A stretch of 64,000 nt of DNA from assembly GCA_027459605.1 (NCBI GenBank), contig DAIDHR010000002.1, positions 21,685 through 85,684 of the forward strand. Reading direction: 5' to 3'. Origin of the DNA: Alphaproteobacteria bacterium (GTDB lineage: Bacteria > Pseudomonadota > Alphaproteobacteria > UBA9655). This document shows positions 52,634 through 63,019 of this stretch, piece after piece. How positions within the stretch are numbered: the stretch's first letter is position 1; each line of letters begins with the position of its first letter. The translations under genes and the position numbers were made by a program. Below the pieces are notes generated by a model. It did no database searches, had not been told where the DNA came from, and saw only the letters and a program-made list of their open reading frames with translations.

Positions 52634-53640
52634 ACCTCAGTTCGACGTAAGAAGGAAGTTTTGTGAGCCAATCAAGTTGAGTGCATGAAAGGGTACGTTA
52701 ACCTTGTTTGGTTTAAAAATATAAGCAAGTATTCCACCAAGGACATTAATTTGGAAATTCATAACAGATCTATGCCTTGAATGATCTATATGTAATAAAT
52801 TTTTTAATTGATCTATAATTGTTTCTATCATTCCTCGTTTATCAAGAAAATATTTCTTTATAGGTTCGATAATTTTTTCTTTCATATTTTTCTTTACTTT
52901 AGTGATCAGTTCTAATTCTTGATTCATCAATAACTCTTTAAGTTTTTGACTTATGTACCCTCTATCACCAAACAACCATCCCTTTAAGTTTTTCGCCATT
53001 TCTTTCACAACAGCTCGGTCATCAATGTTTCCGGAAGTGAGTTGAAAGTCCATGAGTTCTCCTTTGTCATTGAATATTAAGTGAAGTTTAAAACCAAAGA
53101 ACCAGCCTGTTGAGGTTTTACCTCGCTTTGCAACATCTTTGAATACTTTATGCCTATAAATCCGAAGGTTATGACAAACCGGTAATTTCGTTGAGTCTAC
53201 AAAATACTTTCCCGTTTTCTTCCCCGAAAGCGCGGTGATAAAAACAAAAAAAGGCATAAAAGTTGTTGGCATTAGCTCAACAAAGCGATTGTAGCTCACG
53301 GCTTTGGGAAAATCCTGTTTATGTTGAAGAAGAATACAATGCAAATAAAAATCTTTGAAAGTACGATAATGACTATAGTGAAACATTACAAGAATTGTCA
53401 TAATTTCTGAAAGGCTCATTTGACAATTTCTATTCCGTTTTCGGCTAGGATTAGCCAACAAGTGCTTTGGTTTCTCTTGTTCAAAGTACTTGCAAAAATC
53501 ATCAATTGCGCAGTATATCTCTTCTAGAGGAATCATAATTTTTTATCCCTTATTGTCGAAAATTTGAGATATATTTTATGATTTCTCGCAAAAAGTCAAG
53601 AAATGAGCCGGTTTTGAACTTCCTTACGTCGAACTGAGGT
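52634..53640. mobile_element. IS982-family insertion sequence, 7-bp target duplication
   Basis: Inverted ends begin ACCTCAGTTCGACGTAAG on both sides (left 52634; right reversed, ending 53640). The repeat TAATTTA lies immediately outside (52627-52633 and 53641-53647). A single complete transposase gene fills the element. It has inserted just after the traD relic. Confidence 0.9.
52637..53536 (-). CDS. IS982-family transposase
   Basis: DDE transposase of 299 residues with the IS982 pattern: LSEIMTILVMFHYSHYRTFK, GKYFVDSTKLPVCHNLRI (first Asp), GWFFGFKLHLIFNDKGELMD, LFGDRGYIS (second Asp) and MIETIIDQLKNLLHIDHSRH (Glu). It stops three bases inside the left end of the element. No interruptions. 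Confidence 0.92.
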   Translation of the reverse strand: MIPLEEIYCAIDDFCKYFEQEKPKHLLANPSRKRNRNCQMSLSEIMTILVMFHYSHYRTFKDFYLHCILLQHKQDFPKAVSYNRFVELMPTTFMPFFVFITALSGKKTGKYFVDSTKLPVCHNLRIYRHKVFKDVAKRGKTSTGWFFGFKLHLIFNDKGELMDFQLTSGNIDDRAVVKEMAKNLKGWLFGDRGYISQKLKELLMNQELELITKVKKNMKEKIIEPIKKYFLDKRGMIETIIDQLKNLLHIDHSRHRSVMNFQINVLGGILAYIFKPNKVNVPFHALNLIGSQNFLLTSN

Positions 53641-53825
53641 TAATTTATTAATCCGGTCAGCAATTAGTTTGCGACTTGTGTAGTGGGAGATAGCGTTTAT
53701 CAATGAAATTGCTAGATGCTCAGGCTCCTAACGTAAACCATTTGCTGGCCGGAGTAATATAAAAATGTTCTTCTTCCTAAAAAGTCACTTTTAAGTTAAG
53801 GTGAAATGAAATTAAAGGAGGTTTT

Positions 53826-55379
53826 ATGAAACTTAAAGCATGTATTCTTAAGCCTTTATTCTTTCTTATTTTTCTTTCTCCACCCCTTTTTTCTCATATT
53901 TGTATTGATGTGGATGAATTTTATTTTAAATCAACAAGCACCAAAGGGCTCCGTATTAGTATTTTTGATACAGACACACAAACATATAAGCATATAGGAT
54001 ATCACCCTCATAAAACAGCATCTAGTAGGCGTGTTGACACAACTACCGTGGAATACGAAGGATTAAAAATATCCTATGATTATATAGTTACACTTCCTGA
54101 GAACTTTGGGCTTGAAAAGTATATCATTCGAACAAAAGGAAATTTTATTCTCCCCCCGCAATGGCACCAAGGTACTGATTATTTATCTAGACAAGAAAAT
54201 TCTTATAACATTCTATATAAAAATATGACCCCCAAAGAACCAACCATCATCCTAAAAAAACTAGGGACTTTTACAAAATCTATTTGTACACCTCTTTTTA
54301 CAGTTAAATATGCAGAAGAACAGAAATCTTTTAATAAAATAGTCCCTTCCAATACTAAAAAAGAGAACAGTGACGAAAGAAAACAAATTGGAGAAATAGC
54401 AACAACTCTGACAATGTTCAGCTTTGGGTGGTTTACAAATTTTCCGACTCAAAATGGCAGCAACCACGGGCTTGATGGGGCCTTTTTACATCCTTCAGGA
54501 AAATTTCTTTTCCTCACTGAATCAAAATGTCGCGATGAAAATAAAACTGCAACGAATTATTTAGAAGATGAAATGAGTGAAAAAATTATCATATCTAAAA
54601 TAAACCGAAAAGGAGTCTCTCAAACAACCAAGAATTTTATTGAAACTTTTATAAATGAAACACCTCAATGCGTTTTTAAAGCTGTACATCGTATTATGGA
54701 AAGTGGTCTGTCCCAATGGGCTATTGAACCCTTAAATCAGGAAGAACACACACACCTTACCTTAAGTCCTCAGTCATCAGAAAAAGATGTGATTACACTT
54801 TACCAAAGTACTACGAACCGTGCAGCTTTATCTCAAGAAAAAGCTCTAGACTTATTTCTGAAAGCCCTAAATATCACACCCACACAAGCCATAGACATTT
54901 TACAAGGGAAGCCTATCCAATTTCCTGTTACTCCTCTATCATCATCAACCAATCAAATAGAAGTAATAGAAACACCTTTATCTCCAGGCTTGCCCAAAGT
55001 TCCAAGGAGATTATCTTTTTCAACTCCTGAAAGTAAACAATCTCCACAAATCGCAACTAAAGTTGAAAATACATTTCAAGCAGTTTATCATAAGCGAACT
55101 ATTGATAAAAACAATGTATCGTTTGATATACCACCTTATTCTTTTAATACACTACAAACCATTGTGAAAAATCTTAGTAATAATAAGAATAAGAAGTTGT
55201 CTCAGGCTGATATAGCTAAATATTGTGAATGTAGTAGAACTCCTATTTGTAAGTTATTAGGAGTAAAAAAAGGAGAAGTAGACAATCCTAAGGAGCTATG
55301 GGATAACCTTGTCTCAAACCTTGATACATTGTGTAATGAACATAAATTCAATAAGCGTGATTTATTTGATAACGAATAG
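53826..55379 (+). CDS. Secreted protein with predicted PD-(D/E)XK nuclease-like core
   Basis: I recognise no close family. A signal peptide covers about 1-23. Residues 189-234 hold GEIATTLTMF, then HGLDGAF (D217) and FLFLTESKC (E232, K234), which is the Glu...Asp...Glu-x-Lys layout of PD-(D/E)XK nucleases, including toxin nucleases. Upstream is a beta-rich domain (about 25-165). After a Pro/Ser linker, the last 60 residues (LSQADIAKYCECSRTPICKL) look helix-turn-helix-like. AAAGGAGG precedes the ATG. It stands alone and may be an exported effector; fold is inferred from motifs. Confidence 0.6.
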   Translation: MKLKACILKPLFFLIFLSPPLFSHICIDVDEFYFKSTSTKGLRISIFDTDTQTYKHIGYHPHKTASSRRVDTTTVEYEGLKISYDYIVTLPENFGLEKYIIRTKGNFILPPQWHQGTDYLSRQENSYNILYKNMTPKEPTIILKKLGTFTKSICTPLFTVKYAEEQKSFNKIVPSNTKKENSDERKQIGEIATTLTMFSFGWFTNFPTQNGSNHGLDGAFLHPSGKFLFLTESKCRDENKTATNYLEDEMSEKIIISKINRKGVSQTTKNFIETFINETPQCVFKAVHRIMESGLSQWAIEPLNQEEHTHLTLSPQSSEKDVITLYQSTTNRAALSQEKALDLFLKALNITPTQAIDILQGKPIQFPVTPLSSSTNQIEVIETPLSPGLPKVPRRLSFSTPESKQSPQIATKVENTFQAVYHKRTIDKNNVSFDIPPYSFNTLQTIVKNLSNNKNKKLSQADIAKYCECSRTPICKLLGVKKGEVDNPKELWDNLVSNLDTLCNEHKFNKRDLFDNE

Positions 55380-55515
55380 TCCTATGCGTAAATCCTTAAT
55401 ATTAGAGAATGTCCTCGAAGGTAAACTTTGGAATACAAATTTGAGGCCGTTCCAATCTACTAAACATTTTAGGTTTGTTCCATCTCTACTCTTCTGAAAA
55501 GCTAACGCTATATCA

Positions 55516-56676
55516 TCAAGCAGCGTCAGACATAAGCTGATCAACCTTCTTGCCAAAAATGTCCGTTGCCTTTCTGAGAGGTTCATCTGCAAGATGAGCA
55601 TAACGCTGTGTTGTGGAGGCTTGCGTATGTCCAAGTAGTTTTCCGACAATACTTAAGCTTAATCCGCTTGAAACCAAGTGAGAGGCATGGGTATGGCGTA
55701 AATCATGAATGCGAACGTTCTCAAGTTTTGCTTCCTTAAGAACAGTGCTCCAGAATTTTTTAACTTCCTTCAGAGGTTCTCCAGCTTTTCGTCCTGGAAA
55801 AAGATAGGGAGAAGCCTCAACATTTCTTTTTTTGAGGGTCTCTAAAAGGAGAAGAGCTTTATCGGAGAGGGGAAGATGCTCTTTCTTTTTTTGCTTGGTG
55901 AGATGTGAGGGCTTAGTCCAAAGGCCCTTCTCCAGATCAAACTGGTCCCAAGTGGCTTGAAGAGCTTCTCCTTTCCGGGCGCCTGTTAAAAGCAGAAATT
56001 TAAAGACATATGAGGTCAGATTGTCAGAATGCTTGTCAAGCACACTCCACAGTCGTTGGAGTTCCTCATCATTCAACCAGCGATCACGTTTTTCTTCTTG
56101 GTACTTCTCAATCCCTTGAGCGGGATTATCCAGCCTCCATCCCCAAGAAACGGCAAGGGCAAACATTTTAGAGAGAAGAGCCACAACTCGATTGGCTTGA
56201 TAGGGAGTGTCTTTAAGACGTAAATGAAGGCCTTCAACATCACGACGAGAAACGTTTGCAACTTTTAAAGAACCTAAAGAAGGCATGATGATATTTTTGA
56301 GAAGCTTGTTATCTTCTTTTAAACTTTTTTCACGTTTTTTTTGAGCGTGTCTTTCAATATAATCTCGGGCAAGGTCCTGCATACCAAAAAGTTCCTGAAT
56401 CTGCTTTTTATTTTGAGCTGGGTCTTCTCCATGGGTAATACTTGCCAAGTGTTTGCGTGCTAAGGCTCTCGCTTCCTCTGTCGTAACCTGACCGTGCACG
56501 CCAATCTTTAAGCGCTTAAGAACGCGATGTTGATTCCGGTATTGGATGCAATAGGTTCGTCTTCCACTTGGAAGAACAATGACCCCAAAACCTTTAAGAC
56601 TTGTATCCCAATACTGAGAAAGCTTATGGGAATCAGGTGTGATACTTTCTACAAAACGTTTGGTAATGTTTGGCAT
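55516..56676 (-). CDS. int: Tyrosine integrase beside tRNA-Lys(CUU)
   Basis: P4-type integrase of 386 residues. Arm-binding domain from TKRFVESITPDSHKLSQYWD to about 95, core-binding to about 190, then catalytic residues Arg in LTGARKGEALQATW, His-x-x-Arg in IHDLRHTHASHLV, GHTQASTTQRYAHL (His and the Tyr nucleophile). All present. It points away from the 3' end of the intact tRNA-Lys, 177 bp off, the classical layout for integration into that tRNA, with the element extending leftward. Very similar to the integrase at 60,076. Confidence 0.93.
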   Translation of the reverse strand: MPNITKRFVESITPDSHKLSQYWDTSLKGFGVIVLPSGRRTYCIQYRNQHRVLKRLKIGVHGQVTTEEARALARKHLASITHGEDPAQNKKQIQELFGMQDLARDYIERHAQKKREKSLKEDNKLLKNIIMPSLGSLKVANVSRRDVEGLHLRLKDTPYQANRVVALLSKMFALAVSWGWRLDNPAQGIEKYQEEKRDRWLNDEELQRLWSVLDKHSDNLTSYVFKFLLLTGARKGEALQATWDQFDLEKGLWTKPSHLTKQKKKEHLPLSDKALLLLETLKKRNVEASPYLFPGRKAGEPLKEVKKFWSTVLKEAKLENVRIHDLRHTHASHLVSSGLSLSIVGKLLGHTQASTTQRYAHLADEPLRKATDIFGKKVDQLMSDAA

Positions 56677-56853
56677 AAGGAACCTCCACAGTTATCTCTC
56701 TCCTTATACACCACATTTCTGAGATTATCATCAAGAAAATATCATCAAACTATCATCAACATAGGCTAATTTCGATCACTATCTACCACGTTTTATAAAC
56801 GCAAACCACCACCCTAAAATTCTCTGAATCCAAGAAAAACATTGAGAAAACCC

Positions 56854-56929
<76 letters not shown>

Positions 56930-56967
56930 TGAATAAGATGAAGCTCTACGGCCTTTCTTAAAGAAAC

Positions 56968-57582
56968 TTATCGAGAATAGAACTCAACAACTAAATTAGG
57001 TTCCATTTGCACAGGATAAGGAACCTCTAAAAGGGTTGGAACACGAACATAGGTCCCTTTCATTGTCTTATGATCAACTTCAAGGTATTCAGGCACATCC
57101 CTTTCTGCCAATTGAACTGCTTCCAGAACAAGAGGTATTTCCTTTGATTTTTGACGGACTTCAATGACGTCTCCTGGTTTTACAAGATAAGAGGGGATGT
57201 TAACTCTTTTTCCATTAACAAGGACATGACCGTGGCTCACAAATTGCCTTGCTGCAAAAACGGTTGGTACAAATTTCATCCGATAGACAACCGCGTCCAG
57301 GCGGGACTCCAAAAGACCAATGAGATTTTCACTGGTATCCCCCCTTCTACGCACAGCTTCTGCATAAAGACGACGAAATTGCCGTTCAGTAATATTTCCG
57401 TAATACCCCTTTAACTTTTGTTTAGCCGTAAGCTGAAGCCCATAATCTGATGGCTTAGAACGGCGTTGACCATGCTGGCCTGGACCGTATGCCCGGGTAT
57501 TAATAGGACTTTTAGGACGACCCCATAGATTCAATCCGAGACGCCTATCTATTTTGTGCTTTGATTCAATTCGTTTTGTCAT
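56968..57582 (-). CDS. rpsD: 30S ribosomal protein S4
   Basis: Core ribosomal protein that starts 30S assembly. Full length (204): [30 protein letters not shown] and [20 protein letters not shown] at the start, and an S4 RNA-binding domain ([40 protein letters not shown]). It marks the short chromosomal segment between two integrated elements. Confidence 0.98.
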   Translation of the reverse strand: MTKRIESKHKIDRRLGLNLWGRPKSPINTRAYGPGQHGQRRSKPSDYGLQLTAKQKLKGYYGNITERQFRRLYAEAVRRRGDTSENLIGLLESRLDAVVYRMKFVPTVFAARQFVSHGHVLVNGKRVNIPSYLVKPGDVIEVRQKSKEIPLVLEAVQLAERDVPEYLEVDHKTMKGTYVRVPTLLEVPYPVQMEPNLVVEFYSR

Positions 57583-58006
57583 GCGACACTTTCCTTCGCG
57601 AAAAATACTTAATCTGGGGAGACTATAATCAATAAAAAGCTCTTGTCAAATCGTTTTCTGTATATAACGTAGTGTACAATTTAAGCAGCTAATCTCTTAT
57701 TGCCTAGATAGGCTAATCATATGCGGCAACATCTTTCTATAAGATTCATAAAGAATCAATTGGATAAGTCAGAAACAGCCTCGTAGAACTTGTAATTGCG
57801 CATGTACTTTTACGAGATACTTTACATACTCTCTTTTGTAATTTTAGTATAGATCTTAATAATCTTAGTATGAAAATCACAGAGGGGAGCAAAAGTCTTT
57901 GCCACAAATCTTTTTGACTTCCTTGAAAAAGCCAGAGCCGGGCCTTCCTTTTAAGGGAATTATTAAAGAATAATATCTCAATTTTTTTCTTCCAACAAGG
58001 AAATGA
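57583..58006. other. Gene-free stretch upstream of rpsD
   Basis: It presumably holds the rpsD promoter on the minus strand. I see no gene, repeat or RNA that I can support. Confidence 0.4.
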
Positions 58007-59206
58007 AAAATCCTCACAAAACTTAAGCAAAAAGGATCCGTTGGCGCCTCAGAAGCCCATCAGACATTTTCAAGTCTAGTGGAACAAAGTAAATTTCTTG
58101 AGCGTATATATCCTGAATTTACGGCAGATCTAAATACTTCCAAGGTAATTTCAGGGGTATCAAGATATTTTAAGCCTTTCTCTGATGAGATTACTTCTAG
58201 TGTTGATGGGACGCAGTTAACGCTGAGGGGAACAATTATTGGAACAAGCGATATTCCACAGAATATTGAAGATGTAACCCAATTAAATGTCCATGCTTCC
58301 AATAGTTTGTTAATTGATAAGAATGTCGAACTACCAAGCACCAATCTTGTTTTTGCCTCTCCCTTCTTGAATGTGATGGGACCTAGATCAATTACTCTAA
58401 GCGGTAAAGGTGGAGCTTCAGGAATACCGGGTGATAGTGGAGGACATTTTTATGCCATCACCGATGAAGTCTCCAATGGTAACAACTTAATAATTGATGT
58501 AAGTGGTGGTAACGGAGGAAATGGGATAGATGGCTTAAATGGAAAAAATGGTGAAAATGGGTATGGAGGATACATAAATGAGGTAGAGACGAGAGCTGCT
58601 ACAGCACATATGGAACCTGTAAACTATAGAAGTGGTAGCTATGGTAAACCAGGTAAAGATGCTTATAAGGGTAGCCCAGGAGGTCAGGGAGGAGATAAAG
58701 GCTCCATTTTATTTAATAATACTAATTATAAAGGAATTCCGGGAAAATATGGTGTTGTGACTATTATCGAAAATGGAAAAAAAGGTAATGATGGCAACAA
58801 CGGTGTGCCGGGCATTGGTGGACTAAATGGAGGAGAAACTAAAGAAATATACGAAGGTAAGTGGGACAAAGGTACGTGGAACGAAGGTAAGAAGAGCTGG
58901 AGCTAGCTTACTCTTAGCCATTATTGGGAAATAGAACCTCATCCGGTAGCTTGTCCAGAACGTGCTAAAAGCGGAAAGCTTTTAGAAAATGATTCAATGC
59001 CGCAACAAGATCCTACTCCTATTGAGTCTATTGATTACGAAAAAAGTCGTAGCAACTGGGAATCTGTAATGGAAAACAACCCTGAAGACACCAGCAATAA
59101 TAATACAAGTGATAACAGAAAGCGAAGTGCGAATGAGATGAGTGAATCTTCATCTAACGACAAGGAAGAAGAAGAAGGGAGACTAAAGAAAAGGAAAAAA
59201 AACTAG
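58007..59206 (+). pseudogene. Collagen-like repeat protein gene, broken at the start and by an amber codon
   Basis: A single frame runs from 58007 to 59206 except for TAG at 58904-58906. Before the stop is a Gly-rich collagen-like stretch (GNGGNGIDGLNGKNGENGYG and GKPGKDAYKGSPGGQGG). After it the same frame continues as LTLSHYWEIEPHPVACPERA and ends EEEEGRLKKRKKN, a basic tract. There is no good start: an ATG at 58003 is one base out of frame, and GTG 58079 would begin inside a domain. So the signal peptide is lost, and this looks like a decayed exported protein, unless readthrough occurs. Confidence 0.6.
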
Positions 59207-59334
59207 CTTAATACAAAGAGAACGGGAACGGAGACGAGGGAGAAGGTTTTTTCTTCATCTCTTTCTCTCAGAATACCCAGAGAAAAAAGAAAGATTTTAT
59301 CCCCTTGTTATTTAAAAACTTAAAGGAGCATCTC

Positions 59335-59685
59335 ATGAAAAATAGAAAACTCGCAATACTATTATCTCTTGTGTTTTTCACACAACACCCTTCAATGTCT
59401 TATGCCATGGAGGATGAAGAAAATCATCACTTTCTTTCTCCACGTTTGAATCCTTTAAGAGAATTTTCGAAGGGTAAAACCATTACGGGTAAAAAGGTAA
59501 CGTTTACGCAATATATGAAATATGACCAAAATGGTGATTTGGTCGAACGTAATGATAGGTTGACTATTTACCCTGTTAAAAGTACTTGTTCTCAATCCCT
59601 ACTGTTACCAGCCGCTATTGGGCTAGGACTGGTAATTTGGTATTATATTACATATACGAATAATACATGTTATTATTATAGATAA
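59335..59685 (+). CDS. Small exported or membrane protein, unknown
   Basis: Start at 59335 follows AAAGGAGC. The first 25 residues are a signal peptide (ILLSLVFFTQHPSMSYA). The middle is polar with GKTITGKKVTFTQYMKYDQN. A C-terminal hydrophobic segment (LLLPAAIGLGLVIWYYITY) ends four Tyr/Cys-rich residues before the stop. I know no family. Confidence 0.55.
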   Translation: MKNRKLAILLSLVFFTQHPSMSYAMEDEENHHFLSPRLNPLREFSKGKTITGKKVTFTQYMKYDQNGDLVERNDRLTIYPVKSTCSQSLLLPAAIGLGLVIWYYITYTNNTCYYYR

Positions 59686-59830
59686 TGTAAAATTATATAT
59701 TGGATGTATTTCTAAATGCTTAAGTTGTAAAAGTGTGAAGTTTTTCTGAAACTTATCTTTTTTAATCCTAAAGTATGCCAGCCAGAGAAATTTGCCTTTC
59801 TTCAACCCCATTCTAAGTTCTTTATTTTCT

Positions 59831-59884
59831 TGGTGGGCGCTACAGGATTCGAACCTGTGACCCTCTGATTAAAAGTCAGTTGAT
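59831..59884 (-). pseudogene. 3' half of tRNA-Lys(UUU): attachment-site remnant
   Basis: On the minus strand the bases match the 3' part of tRNA-Lys from the anticodon arm (loop CTTTTAA, anticodon TTT) through the T arm to CCA. The D arm and 5' acceptor strand are absent; sequence diverges at 59884. It lies 192 bp from an integrase start. This is the usual result of integration into a tRNA, where the half-copy marks one end of the element. Confidence 0.85.
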
Positions 59885-60075
59885 GTATAAAAAATAAAAT
59901 CGTTGTTCTCTCCCATCTTCTCTTGATTCTCCTTGTTTATACAATATTTTTGGTTCCTTTTCAATAGATGAAACTCTATGAAATACGAGTCTCAATCTTT
60001 GCCGATTGATGACAACTTGATGACAATCGTTTTTGAGCATGCTATAAAAATATACTCACAATTTTGGAGATTAAC

Positions 60076-61230
60076 ATGCCCAAGCTAACAAAACGATTTG
60101 TCGAAAGTATAGCTCCGAATCCTGAAAAGACTTTAAAACACTGGGATACAGAACTCAAGGGCTTTGGGATTGTTGTTCTCCCAAGTGGTCGCCGCACCTA
60201 TTGTATCCAATACCGTAATCAAGATAGAATTTTGAAACGATTTAAAATTGGTGTTCATGGTCAGATAACAACTGAACAAGCCAGAGACTTAGCTAAACAA
60301 AAGTTAGGGCAAGTAGCTCATGGGCAAGACCCAGCAAGCCAGAAAAAGCAAATAACAACTTTTATATCCGTGGAAGAGCTTGCTAAAAACTATATTGATC
60401 GTCATGGTTACAAAAAAAGACCTAAAAGTTTAAAAGGAGACTTAAACATCCTTAAAAATATTATCCTTCCCGCTTTAGGACGTTTAAAAGTATCTCAGGT
60501 GACTCGCCGTGATGTAGAAACTCTCCATAAGAATCTTCAAGAAACACCTTATCAAGCTAATCGTACGCTAGCGCTCCTGTCTAAAATGTTTTCATTGGCG
60601 GTTTCATGGGAATGGATAGAAGACAATCCTGTGAAAGGTATAGAAAAATATCAAGAAGAAAAAAGAGATCGTTGGCTCAATCAAGAGGAACTTGATCGAC
60701 TATGGGAGGTTTTAGAGCGTCATTCGGATCGTATGACAGCCTATGTTTTTAAATTCCTTATTCTTACTGGGGCCCGCAAAGGAGAAGCTTTGGGAGCCAC
60801 TTGGGGTCAGTTTGATTTGGAAAAAAGGGTTTGGACAAAACCTTCCCATTTAACCAAACAAAAAAAGAAGGAACACCTACCTCTTTCAGAAAAAACGATT
60901 GAGATTTTGCAGATTGTAAAAAAACGAACACCTAAGGGATCTGTTTATGTTTTTCCTGGTCGTATTGAGGGAGAGCCTTTGAAAGAAATCAAAACATTCT
61001 GGAAAATGGCTCTTAAAGAAGCAAAACTTGAAAATATTCGCATTCATGACCTCCGCCATACCCATGCCTCTCATCTTGTTTCAAGTGGATTAAGCTTAAG
61101 CATCGTTGGAAAGCTCCTGGGGCATACACAAGCCTCAACGACTCAGCGGTATGCCCATTTAGCTGATGCACCTCTAAGACAAGCAGCTGAGTTATTTAGT
61201 CATAAACTTGGTAAAAAAATTGAAGAGTAA
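60076..61230 (+). CDS. int: Tyrosine integrase beside the tRNA-Lys(UUU) remnant
   Basis: P4-type integrase close to the one at 55,516: MPKLTKRFVESIAPNPEKTL, PYQANRTLALLSKMFSLAVS, LTGARKGEALGATW (Arg), IRIHDLRHTHASHLVSSG and GHTQASTTQRYAHL (His, Tyr). I use ATG 60076 behind GGAG; the frame extends to a TTG at 60064. It is complete and reads away from the att remnant into the right-hand element. Confidence 0.93.
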   Translation: MPKLTKRFVESIAPNPEKTLKHWDTELKGFGIVVLPSGRRTYCIQYRNQDRILKRFKIGVHGQITTEQARDLAKQKLGQVAHGQDPASQKKQITTFISVEELAKNYIDRHGYKKRPKSLKGDLNILKNIILPALGRLKVSQVTRRDVETLHKNLQETPYQANRTLALLSKMFSLAVSWEWIEDNPVKGIEKYQEEKRDRWLNQEELDRLWEVLERHSDRMTAYVFKFLILTGARKGEALGATWGQFDLEKRVWTKPSHLTKQKKKEHLPLSEKTIEILQIVKKRTPKGSVYVFPGRIEGEPLKEIKTFWKMALKEAKLENIRIHDLRHTHASHLVSSGLSLSIVGKLLGHTQASTTQRYAHLADAPLRQAAELFSHKLGKKIEE

Positions 61231-61367
61231 GCATAAAGCTTAACCTTTTACATGAATTAAGGAACCTTAGATCTCTTGAAGCAAGAAAGAAATAAGCGAG
61301 AGTTGTTTGACTTAGTTCTCTGTTTGTAAAAGATTTTTCTTAATATGACCCACTAATCTTTAGAGTT

Positions 61368-61456
61368 ACCGCTGAATAAATTTTCCTCAAACTCAGCGGC
61401 AAAAATTATTTTTCTTGATTTTACCGCTGTGTTTAAATAAAATAAACGTAGCGGTA
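61368..61456 (+). promoter_or_regulatory. Promoter with two palindromes upstream of the second AAA ATPase gene
   Basis: ACCGCTG (61368) faces CAGCGG (61394), and TACCGCTGTGTTTA (61422-61435) faces TAAACGTAGCGGTA (61443-61456), a 14-bp stem with two wobbles and a seven-base loop. -35 TTGATT (61415-61420) and -10 TAAAAT (61438-61443), 17 bp apart, enclose the first arm. The layout copies that at 34,299-34,393 with different bases. Confidence 0.7.
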
Positions 61457-61479
61457 TAAATTCAAAAAGGGATTTAAAT

Positions 61480-62952
61480 ATGGATAGGATTATCGGTCGC
61501 AAAGAAGAAAAAAAGCAGCTAACCCGGGCGTTTTTATCCAAGAATTCTGAATTCATCGCTATCTACGGACGCCGTCGGGTTGGAAAAACCTTTCTCGTTC
61601 GAACCTTTTTTACACAGAAGAAATGTATTTTTTTTCATATCACAGGAATTAAAGATGGTAAACTCCATGATCAATTATATGAATTCACAAGAATTTTGGA
61701 AGCAACCTTTTATGGACTACAAGTTCGTCTGAAGGAACCAACCAGTTGGACATTGGCTTTTGAGCTTCTCACCCAAACTATTAAGCAACAAAACTTTCAG
61801 CAAAATGTTGTTTTGTTTTTTGATGAGTTGCCGTGGCTAGCTTCCCAAAAATCCGGGTTTTTACAGGCATTGGATTATTATTGGAACCGATTTTGGGTTA
61901 CCATGCCAAACTTAAAACTGGTTGTTTGTGGATCGGCTGCCTCTTGGATGATTGAGAATCTATTGCACCATAAAGGAGGGCTCCATAATCGAACGACTTA
62001 CCGTATTTCTTTGGCTCCCTTTACGTTAGGAGAAACCAGGGCATACTTGAAGTCTCTGGGAATTTCCTATACAGATCGACAAATCAGTGATATTTACATG
62101 GTCATGGGGGGAATTCCCTTCTACCTCAATTTTTTGAATAAAACCCTTTCTGTTCCTCAGAATATCGATCATCTCTGTTTTAATAAAAAAGGTCCCCTCG
62201 TGGATGAGTTTAATATTTTGTATGCTTCTCTTTTTCATCAATCAGAAGCTCACCAGGAAATCATCCGAATCATGGGAAAAAAACGCCAGGGCATTGAGAG
62301 AGGAGATCTCTTAAAGCTCTCTAAACTCTCCTCTGATGGAGGAACATTTAACAAGCGTTTAAAGGAATTGGAAACGTCTGGGTTTATCATTAGCTATACC
62401 CCTTTTGGGCATAAAAAGCGTAACACCCATTTACAAATTGTGGACGAGTATACTCTTTTTTATATGGCTTGGATTGAACCGGCTTTGGGCACTATATCGA
62501 GGATTGATCAGGTAAATGGATATTGGATTGAGCAGTCTCAATCTCCTTCTTGGAAAAGTTGGTCTGGATATGCATTTGAGTCATTATGTTTCAAACATCT
62601 CGAGAAAATTCGTCAGGCATTAGGAATTCATTCAAGTGCAGCTATTGGAAATTGGAAATATATTCCTCAGAAAGGAAGCAATGAAGAAGGGACACAGATC
62701 GACCTTCTTTTTGATCGTAACGACGGCGTTATTACCCTTTGTGAGATGAAATATACCGCTTCTCCATATAAACTTACGAAACCAGAGGCTCAGGCCTTTT
62801 TAAGAAAAATCGAGATCTTTAAAAAGCAAACCCGAACACCTAAACAAGTTACCATTGCCTTAATTACTTCCCAGGGAATTCAAGACACGATATATGCCCA
62901 AGATATACTGAGCGGTACTGTAACTCTCAAGGATTTGATGAAGGGAGAGTGA
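61480..62952 (+). CDS. AAA ATPase with DUF234, second copy
   Basis: Paralogue (490 residues) of the gene at 34,409: IIGRKEEKKQLTRAF, Walker A GRRRVGKTF, Walker B VVLFFDELPWLA, sensor VCGSAASWM, and DUF234 with GTQIDLLFDRNDG and LCEMKYTASP (D...ExK). The two share most motifs but differ throughout, so they are old paralogues, not a recent copy. GGGA lies seven bases ahead of the ATG. Its operator-like promoter has the same architecture. Function unknown. Confidence 0.85.
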   Translation: MDRIIGRKEEKKQLTRAFLSKNSEFIAIYGRRRVGKTFLVRTFFTQKKCIFFHITGIKDGKLHDQLYEFTRILEATFYGLQVRLKEPTSWTLAFELLTQTIKQQNFQQNVVLFFDELPWLASQKSGFLQALDYYWNRFWVTMPNLKLVVCGSAASWMIENLLHHKGGLHNRTTYRISLAPFTLGETRAYLKSLGISYTDRQISDIYMVMGGIPFYLNFLNKTLSVPQNIDHLCFNKKGPLVDEFNILYASLFHQSEAHQEIIRIMGKKRQGIERGDLLKLSKLSSDGGTFNKRLKELETSGFIISYTPFGHKKRNTHLQIVDEYTLFYMAWIEPALGTISRIDQVNGYWIEQSQSPSWKSWSGYAFESLCFKHLEKIRQALGIHSSAAIGNWKYIPQKGSNEEGTQIDLLFDRNDGVITLCEMKYTASPYKLTKPEAQAFLRKIEIFKKQTRTPKQVTIALITSQGIQDTIYAQDILSGTVTLKDLMKGE

Positions 62953-63019
62953 TGAGTGGGCACGGGGTTAAGTTAGGAAATTTAAAGCACTTCCGACCCC
63001 CAGGCTTATCCCTTAATTT

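Noticed and set aside
56968..57582. rpsD as cargo of an element
   Set aside because: S4 is a core gene and sits between the two att sites, outside both elements.
59831..59884. A second functional tRNA-Lys
   Set aside because: Only the 3' half is present; D arm and 5' acceptor strand are missing.
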